Both the position numbers and the translations under genes were made by a program. 64,000 nt of DNA, from the NCBI RefSeq assembly GCF_008801835.1, contig NZ_VZOW01000009.1, positions 62,001 through 126,000 of the forward strand, in the 5' to 3' direction. Each line of letters begins with the position of its first letter. Within the stretch, counting starts at the first letter, position 1. Positions 62,261 through 64,000 of this stretch are shown one piece after another. The notes under the pieces were generated by a model. That model was given only the letters and a program-made list of their open reading frames with translations. It made no database searches and was not told where the DNA came from. The DNA is from Cupriavidus pauculus. Lineage in GTDB: Bacteria > Pseudomonadota > Gammaproteobacteria > Burkholderiales > Burkholderiaceae.

Positions 62261-62292
62261 GATGTCTCGATGTCTCGATGTCTCGATTTCTC
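62261..62292. repeat. GATGTCTC tandem repeat in the liuB leader
   Basis: Three exact copies of the octamer GATGTCTC (62261-62284) and a fourth with one mismatch (GATTTCTC, 62285-62292), starting 13 bases upstream of the liuB ATG. It could vary in copy number by slippage and would alter spacing near the ribosome site. Confidence 0.8.
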
Positions 62293-62326
62293 TTTCTTGC
62301 CGCGTCGCGCATCGGGGCACGCGTGG

Positions 62327-62752
62327 TCAGTCGGGCGTTTTCAGGTCGCCATCCACATACAGCCAGCGCGCGGTCGTGCCCGGCTCGCGCGGCTCGAACA
62401 CGAAGCGGCTCAGTTCTTCCAATCGATGCGCACGTCCGCCGACCTTGTAGCGCGCCACAAACGCCACCGTGGCGTGCGTGCTGTCCTGCTGCGCGTGCGA
62501 CTTCACGGCCAGGCCCAGCCAGCGCGTGCCGGGATCGACGGCCAGATCGTCGGGGCACGTGGACATGTGCCAGGTCTGACGCAGCCAGCCGGTGTCGCCC
62601 AGCACATAGGCGCTATAGCGCGAGCGCATCAACGCCTCGGCCGTCGGGGGCATCGCCTCGCCGCGATGAAAACGGCCGCAGCACGCCGCATACGGTCCGT
62701 TGCCGCAGGGGCACTGCGGCGCCGCCGCGCCCGATGCGCGCCGGGCGGTCAT
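62327..62752 (-). CDS. ychJ: YchJ family protein (SEC-C-type zinc motif)
   Basis: A 141-residue protein of the YchJ/UPF0225 family. A zinc motif CPCGNGPYAACCGRFHRGE at the N-terminus is followed by the NTF2-like fold with ALMRSRYSAYVLGD. The biochemical role is not established. Its ATG overlaps the HAD gene stop (ATGA). Confidence 0.88.
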   Translation of the reverse strand: MTARRASGAAAPQCPCGNGPYAACCGRFHRGEAMPPTAEALMRSRYSAYVLGDTGWLRQTWHMSTCPDDLAVDPGTRWLGLAVKSHAQQDSTHATVAFVARYKVGGRAHRLEELSRFVFEPREPGTTARWLYVDGDLKTPD

Positions 62753-63432
62753 GCCACCAGCTCCGGCAGGTCACGCATGTCGTCGAACGTGACCCGCACG
62801 CCCACCGCGCGCAGTGCGTCCGCATCGGTCCGCGCGGTGTAGCCGAACACGGTCATGCCCGCGGCCACGCCCGCCGTGGCGCCGGTCGGGCTGTCTTCCA
62901 CAACGGCGCAGCGGGCCGGATCGACGCCCATCGTGCGGGCGGCCAGCAGGTACACATCGGGCGCGGGCTTGCTGTGCTCGACTTCGGTGGCCGAGAAGAT
63001 GTGCTCGCGTGCATCGTCGTCGGTGAACAGGCCGATCAGGTCGGTATGCTTCAACTGCAGCTTCACCTTGACGCGATCCGCGCCCGAAGCCACGCACACG
63101 GGCAGGCCGCGTGCCTTGATGGCCTCGATGGCCTGGCGGATATGCGGCACCGCTTCCAGTTCCTCGATCAGCGCGGCGTCGCGCCGCACGAACCATTCCG
63201 ACAGGAAATTACGCGGCAACGGCTTGCCCAGCCGGGCTTCGATATTGCCAAGCTCGTCGCGCACCGCGCGCCCGAGGAACCATTTCATCGACTCCTCGAG
63301 CGTGATGTCGATGCCCAGTTCGTTGAGCACGCGGTTCAGCACGCGATGGACGATCGGTTCGCTGTCGACGAGTACGCCGTCGCAGTCGAAGATCACGCAA
63401 TCGAAGCGTGCGGCCTGTTTTGCTGCGGTCAT
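62749..63432 (-). CDS. HAD-family phosphatase, beta-phosphoglucomutase/phosphoglycolate type
   Basis: A 227-residue HAD hydrolase with cap domain. Motif I is VIFDCDGVLVDSEPIV (both aspartates present), motif II is VASGADRVKV, the KPAPDVYLLAA lysine follows, and motif IV is CAVVEDSPTGATAG. The DGVLVDSEP form suggests a phosphoglucomutase or phosphoglycolate-type enzyme (YieH/GPH-like); the substrate is undetermined. It is coupled to ychJ at one end and overlaps the isomerase stop at the other. Confidence 0.9.
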   Translation of the reverse strand: MTAAKQAARFDCVIFDCDGVLVDSEPIVHRVLNRVLNELGIDITLEESMKWFLGRAVRDELGNIEARLGKPLPRNFLSEWFVRRDAALIEELEAVPHIRQAIEAIKARGLPVCVASGADRVKVKLQLKHTDLIGLFTDDDAREHIFSATEVEHSKPAPDVYLLAARTMGVDPARCAVVEDSPTGATAGVAAGMTVFGYTARTDADALRAVGVRVTFDDMRDLPELVA

Positions 63433-64000
63433 GCGGGTTTCTTTTCCTTGTTGAGTTCGTTGCCGCCGACGGCGCGCAGTTCGGTCTGACGACGGCTTTT
63501 CAGATGGGCCTCGACCTGCTCGAAGCGATCGAAGCCCCAGAACGGTTCGCCGTCGATGATGACGAATGGCGAACCGAACACGCCCTTGGCCATCGCGACT
63601 TCGATCTCGGCCTTGAGCTGGTCCTTGATCTGGTAGCTGGTCGCGCCTTCGTTCATCGCGTTCGGATCGACGCCGAGCGGTTCGGCCAGGCGGGCCAGTT
63701 CGGCCGGCTCGGCGATATTGATGTCATCGACGAACAGCGCGCGATAGACGGCCTTGGCAAAAGCCGTGGCCACATCGGCACCGTGATGGTTCTGCAGCCA
63801 CAGCACGGCACGCGCGGCGTGCTGCGTGGGCAGCGGAAAATGCGTGGGGCGTTTGTATTCGATATTGTGGAACTGCGCGGTGCGTTCGAAATCGCGCCAG
63901 CAGTATTCGCCCTTGAGCGGAATCGACGGCAGCGGCGACGATCCGGTGGTCTTGAACACCACGCCGAGCAGGATCGGATGCCACATCACGCCGCGCCCGT
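63429..64000 (-). CDS. DsbA-family 2-hydroxychromene-2-carboxylate isomerase (5' end outside window)
   Basis: A thioredoxin-fold isomerase of the HCCA/DsbA family. The visible part begins in VMWHPILLGVVFKTTG, normally about residue 32 of a protein of roughly 220 residues, so the first 30 or so residues lie beyond base 64000 and the frame is open there. GVFGSPFVIIDGEPFWGFDRFE is the cis-Pro/C-terminal signature. The family acts in naphthalene-type catabolism or uses glutathione; the actual role here is unclear. It overlaps the HAD gene by 4 bases. Confidence 0.88.
   Translation of the reverse strand, partial: GRGVMWHPILLGVVFKTTGSSPLPSIPLKGEYCWRDFERTAQFHNIEYKRPTHFPLPTQHAARAVLWLQNHHGADVATAFAKAVYRALFVDDINIAEPAELARLAEPLGVDPNAMNEGATSYQIKDQLKAEIEVAMAKGVFGSPFVIIDGEPFWGFDRFEQVEAHLKSRRQTELRAVGGNELNKEKKPA

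Overview
The window is GC-rich, densely coding chromosomal DNA from a beta-proteobacterium. Gene content and order fit Burkholderiaceae, most likely Cupriavidus or a close relative (Ralstonia being the alternative). This rests on recognised families: thiCOSGE under a TPP riboswitch, kdoO-metK-lpxL-lpxL, metXW, hslVU, zur-cobW-dksA-cobW and the Bug-type TctC protein. No rRNA, tRNA, CRISPR array, insertion sequence or prophage was seen. It reads as core genome, so most of the interest is in regulatory elements and odd gene variants.

Layout. 1-5650: thiamin operon thiC-thiO-thiS-thiG-thiE on the minus strand, with a TPP riboswitch before thiC. 5888-12693: AidB-like acyl-CoA dehydrogenase, a chemoreceptor, and a divergent GMC oxidoreductase / aldehyde dehydrogenase pair. 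12770-17063: lipid A and Kdo genes (kdoO and two LpxL-type acyltransferases) around metK, whose leader looks like a SAM-II-type riboswitch. 17078-26094: dapF, ppk2, patatin, pyrE, xth, argC, an M48 protease, ampG and a thioesterase. 26236-28260: metX-metW under a convincing SAM-II riboswitch followed by an intrinsic terminator. 28316-32397: slmA, a HAD phosphatase, argB, a Cys-rich CWC protein and a LysR regulator. 32545-36373: a copper/redox group (PCuAC chaperone, RegB/RegA-type two-component system, YcnI-like protein). 36447-40654: hslVU with a sigma-32-like promoter, a Bug solute-binding protein and a fluoroacetate-dehalogenase-like hydrolase.

40796-47521 is a probable zinc-homeostasis region: Zur-type repressor, His-rich CobW GTPase, a DksA lacking zinc-finger cysteines, a second aberrant CobW protein, a small membrane protein and a ZnuD-like TonB receptor. 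A 15-bp 7-1-7 palindrome with Fur-family geometry lies in front of both zur and the second cobW.

47576-64000, all on the minus strand, is the leucine-catabolism (liu) region with the biotin operon embedded in it. The order in transcription direction is a DsbA-family isomerase (cut by the window end), a HAD phosphatase, ychJ, liuB, an exported hydrolase and liuC, then a terminator; next come bioA-bioF-bioD-bioB and liuD (the biotinylated subunit) without a visible terminator between them; then a GhrA-like reductase, mvaB, a YbaK protein, a DUF1289 protein, a metallo-beta-lactamase and an acetyltransferase. Biotin synthesis is therefore physically linked to a biotin-dependent carboxylase.

All assignments come from reading motifs and context; no database search was possible.
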